Source: Pseudo-nitzschia pungens | Lineage: Eukaryota > Bacillariophyta > Bacillariophyceae > Bacillariales > Bacillariaceae | Reading direction: 5' to 3' | NCBI GenBank assembly: GCA_037355855.1 | Contig: CM074760.1 | Location: 5,448,501-5,512,500 of the forward strand | DNA length: 64,000 nt | Shown here: positions 62,015-64,000 of the stretch, in pieces | Layout: each line of letters opens with the position of its first letter | How positions within the stretch are numbered: position 1 is the stretch's first letter | Made by a program: the position numbers and the translations under genes | Notes under the pieces: generated by a model | What the model was told of the DNA's origin: nothing | What the model saw: only the letters and a program-made list of their open reading frames with translations | Database searches by the model: none

Positions 62015-63315
62015 TGTGAAGAGCTAATTGGAACGGAATGTGCTGAGTTCTGTGGTGCTGTCTGCTTTGGTTCGATTCGATTCGATTCGATTCGATTCAA
62101 TCAATCAATCAATCCGCAATCGATACTTTGTTCTCTCGCTTGCTCCGTTCGACTGCCGTCGTTGTCGTTGTCGGTCTCGTTCTCTTTTTTTTGTCGTGGA
62201 CGGATGGAACCCAGAGACACGAGGAACGATTTTGATGGATAGGAATAATATAACGGTACGGTACGGTATTCAATACGGTGCGATGCGGTAGAGTTTGTTG
62301 ATTGTTGATGTGACGGTTCCTTGAGGGAGTCAGACGACGAGAACGGAAGTTCGTAACGTTGATGATCTGCGAATACAAAACGTTCGAGAGTGATGAGAAA
62401 TGAGAACACATCATCATCATCAATCATCACTGATATCAGATACCGTACGTACCGTAGCTACGGTACCATACCGTGTGGTAAGTATGGTTGCTTCTGTCCA
62501 CGATCTATTTATTTTTTAGGGGGGCTCTGAGAAAATTATTACTAGTATCAACTACTACCATACTTTCCTACAATTTGGCAACGAGAGTGAAGATCCAAGG
62601 TTTCAATTGACAGCCCCTCGGAATCCTATTTTTCATGTACTACTACTAGTAAGATCTTAGCGCTGAGTCTATCGTGATAAGCTCACTGTTCATAGTAGTG
62701 ATAACGAAGAACCAATAGTACCACTAGTACTACTTAAATTTTGATGTAGGGCTGAAAAATACTAGCGTGACGATCCCTCTCTGATTCTACTTTGTTAGAT
62801 TTGTAGCAAAAGACTTGAGGAACAAGCGTATTCAAGGATCTTTCTTCTTTGGAAAGTTTCCGTGCACACGCACTTACTACTAGTAGTAGTAGGTAGTATC
62901 AAGTCAAATTGTTAGACGGTAGCGACGAAAATACAACGAAAAAGCTGATCAAGACAAACAACAATACTAGTAGTGACGACGATAGCAAGTAGCTATGAAT
63001 ATACTATTGCTTCTACAGGGTTACAGTGAGACGCAGCTATCCTTGTCCTAGATTTTACGGTCTGTAAGAACATTCACCAGCATACCAAGCTAACATTTGT
63101 AGTATAGGTACTGCTGTCATCAAATTCTGAATAACAACAATAATAGTACCACAAGGAGTACTGGTAAACAGAATATACTAGACGCTGTTTTTCCATACTA
63201 AGGTCGCTTCCTTAGTAGAGTTATGATAGAATCTGTCGATCGAGGACACGACGATGTCTTGCTTCGCATGGTAAGATGCGACTCCAACTCTTGTTGTTTC
63301 TTCCGTTTCGCATCA
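62015..63315. other. Intergenic, nothing recognised
   Basis: Spacer between two minus-strand genes. (GATTC)n at 62073-62098 and (CAAT)n at 62098-62111, a GGTACGGTACGG patch near 62253-62270, and ACTACTAGTAGTA words around 62640-62900. No supported gene. Confidence 0.4.
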
Positions 63316-64000
63316 TTAGTCCGTCCAATCGATTCGAATCGGCCGTCCCAGGAGGTTCTTTCCGTTCAGCGTGGCCCCCCGTTCGCAGGCCTCCGTGTTC
63401 CAAAACTCGACAAACCCGACACCCTTAAAGTCACCCGAGTCCTTGTGGTGCAACCAGCGCACGGCCTTGACCTCGGCGTCCACATTGGCGAAAAACTTGA
63501 TGATTCCCTCGTCGTCAATGTCGTACGACAGGTTGCCGATGAAGAGCTTGACGCAGTTGTCGGGCTTGGCGCTCATGGCCTTCACGCCGGTCCCGCCCGC
63601 CTGGCCACCCGTGGTGTTGCTGCTGCCTCCCCCGCTAATTACCTTTTTCGGTGGGGGCCAGACGTCGCCGTCCCGGGCCGGGGCAAAATTGATCTTGATG
63701 GGCCGCCCGATCAGTTTCGACCCCGCCATTGCCACCGCGTCCGAAGCCGAGACGGAATTGTCCATTTCGATAAAGGCGGATCCGTAGAATTTTCCGGTTT
63801 CCTTGTCCGTGATCCATTTGATGTGGGTCACCTGCCCCGGCAAGAACGCGTTCAGAGAGGACTCGTCCACAGAAAAAGGAAGGTTCCCGAGAAAGAGACG
63901 GGTGACGCCCTGCGGATTGCCCTTGCAGGGTTTGTTCTTATCGGCCGATGACGTCGTGGGGGTGCTGTTGTTATCCGCGGTGGAAGTTTCCTCGTTGTCA
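63316..64000 (-). CDS. RNA-binding protein with two RRM domains (5' part outside window)
   Basis: Partial gene: the stop TAA lies at 63316-63318 and the frame runs open off the right edge. Visible order from the edge: a Ser/Thr/Asp-rich linker; RRM 1 with RNP2 RLFLGNLPF and RNP1 KFYGSAFIEM; a Gly/Ser/Thr linker (GGGSSNTTGGQAGGTG); RRM 2 with RNP2 KLFIGNLSY and RNP1 FKGVGFVEFW; ending GRPIRIDWTD. The arrangement, two RRMs near the C-terminus after an acidic/Ser N-terminus, is like nucleolin and related eukaryotic RNA-binding proteins. It is likely nuclear or nucleolar in pre-rRNA or mRNA metabolism; this is inference from the family. The true start is not in the window. Confidence 0.9.
   Translation of the reverse strand, partial: DNEETSTADNNSTPTTSSADKNKPCKGNPQGVTRLFLGNLPFSVDESSLNAFLPGQVTHIKWITDKETGKFYGSAFIEMDNSVSASDAVAMAGSKLIGRPIKINFAPARDGDVWPPPKKVISGGGSSNTTGGQAGGTGVKAMSAKPDNCVKLFIGNLSYDIDDEGIIKFFANVDAEVKAVRWLHHKDSGDFKGVGFVEFWNTEACERGATLNGKNLLGRPIRIDWTD

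Overview
The window is nuclear DNA of a photosynthetic stramenopile, almost certainly a diatom and probably a pennate one. The sequence-based reasons are: spliceosomal introns with GTAAG/GTATG/GTGAG donors; two proteins whose N-termini combine a signal peptide with an ASAFAP-like plastid-entry motif (rubredoxin and LON proteins); families expanded in diatoms (helicase-associated-domain protein, multi-TM/LRR protein, BspA/DUF285 surface proteins, DUF4116 repeats, copia element of CoDi type); and simple-repeat-rich gene N-termini. The genus is an inference and was not tested. No rRNA, tRNA or CRISPR array was recognised. || Layout. 1-10 kb: an unrecognised 512-aa protein with C-terminal repeats (+), then a long low-complexity nuclear-type protein with three helicase-associated domains (+), whose last third becomes sharply GC-rich. 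10.3-16.4 kb: one large minus-strand gene that I reassembled from 18 exons. It has about 11-12 membrane segments, a Notch/LNR-like cysteine motif, and an array of near-identical 72-nt exons each coding one leucine-rich repeat; all junctions keep frame (1,310 codons including the stop). 18.4-28 kb is a housekeeping block: a three-exon membrane-anchored rubredoxin (-), a GC-rich PPR protein (+), F-actin capping protein alpha (-) and GPN1-type GTPase (-). 28-39 kb is repeat-rich: a ~145-bp satellite-like array, a Crypton/GCR1_C-like DNA-binding protein with an apparent frameshift, a tandem pair of BspA-like surface genes (first copy truncated by a minisatellite, second intact with three exons), and a second large array of the same minisatellite family. 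39.5-43.8 kb: an unknown acidic multi-TM protein (+) and a secreted two-domain Ly6/uPAR-like cysteine-rich protein (-). 45.9-49.2 kb: a DUF4116 repeat protein (-) and a small secreted LRR gene with one in-frame nonsense codon (+). 51.4-57.7 kb: a complete, apparently very young Ty1/copia LTR retrotransposon with identical 358-bp LTRs, a 5-bp target duplication, one open 1,815-aa Gag-Pol and a possible self-priming fold. 58-64 kb: a six-exon prolyl-4-hydroxylase-like protein fused to ankyrin repeats (+), a three-exon plastid-type LON-domain protein (-), and the 3' part of a two-RRM RNA-binding protein (-) that runs off the right edge. || Working together: there are no operons. Genes are independent, often convergent pairs with short 3' spacers (PPR/CapZ 168 bp; P4H/LON 280 bp). 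The theme of the accessory parts is repeat growth inside and next to cell-surface genes: LRR exons, BspA repeats, DUF4116 repeats and the minisatellite that broke one BspA copy. Three short words recur in the spacers (GTAAGGTTA, TACTTCGTA, ACTAGTAC).
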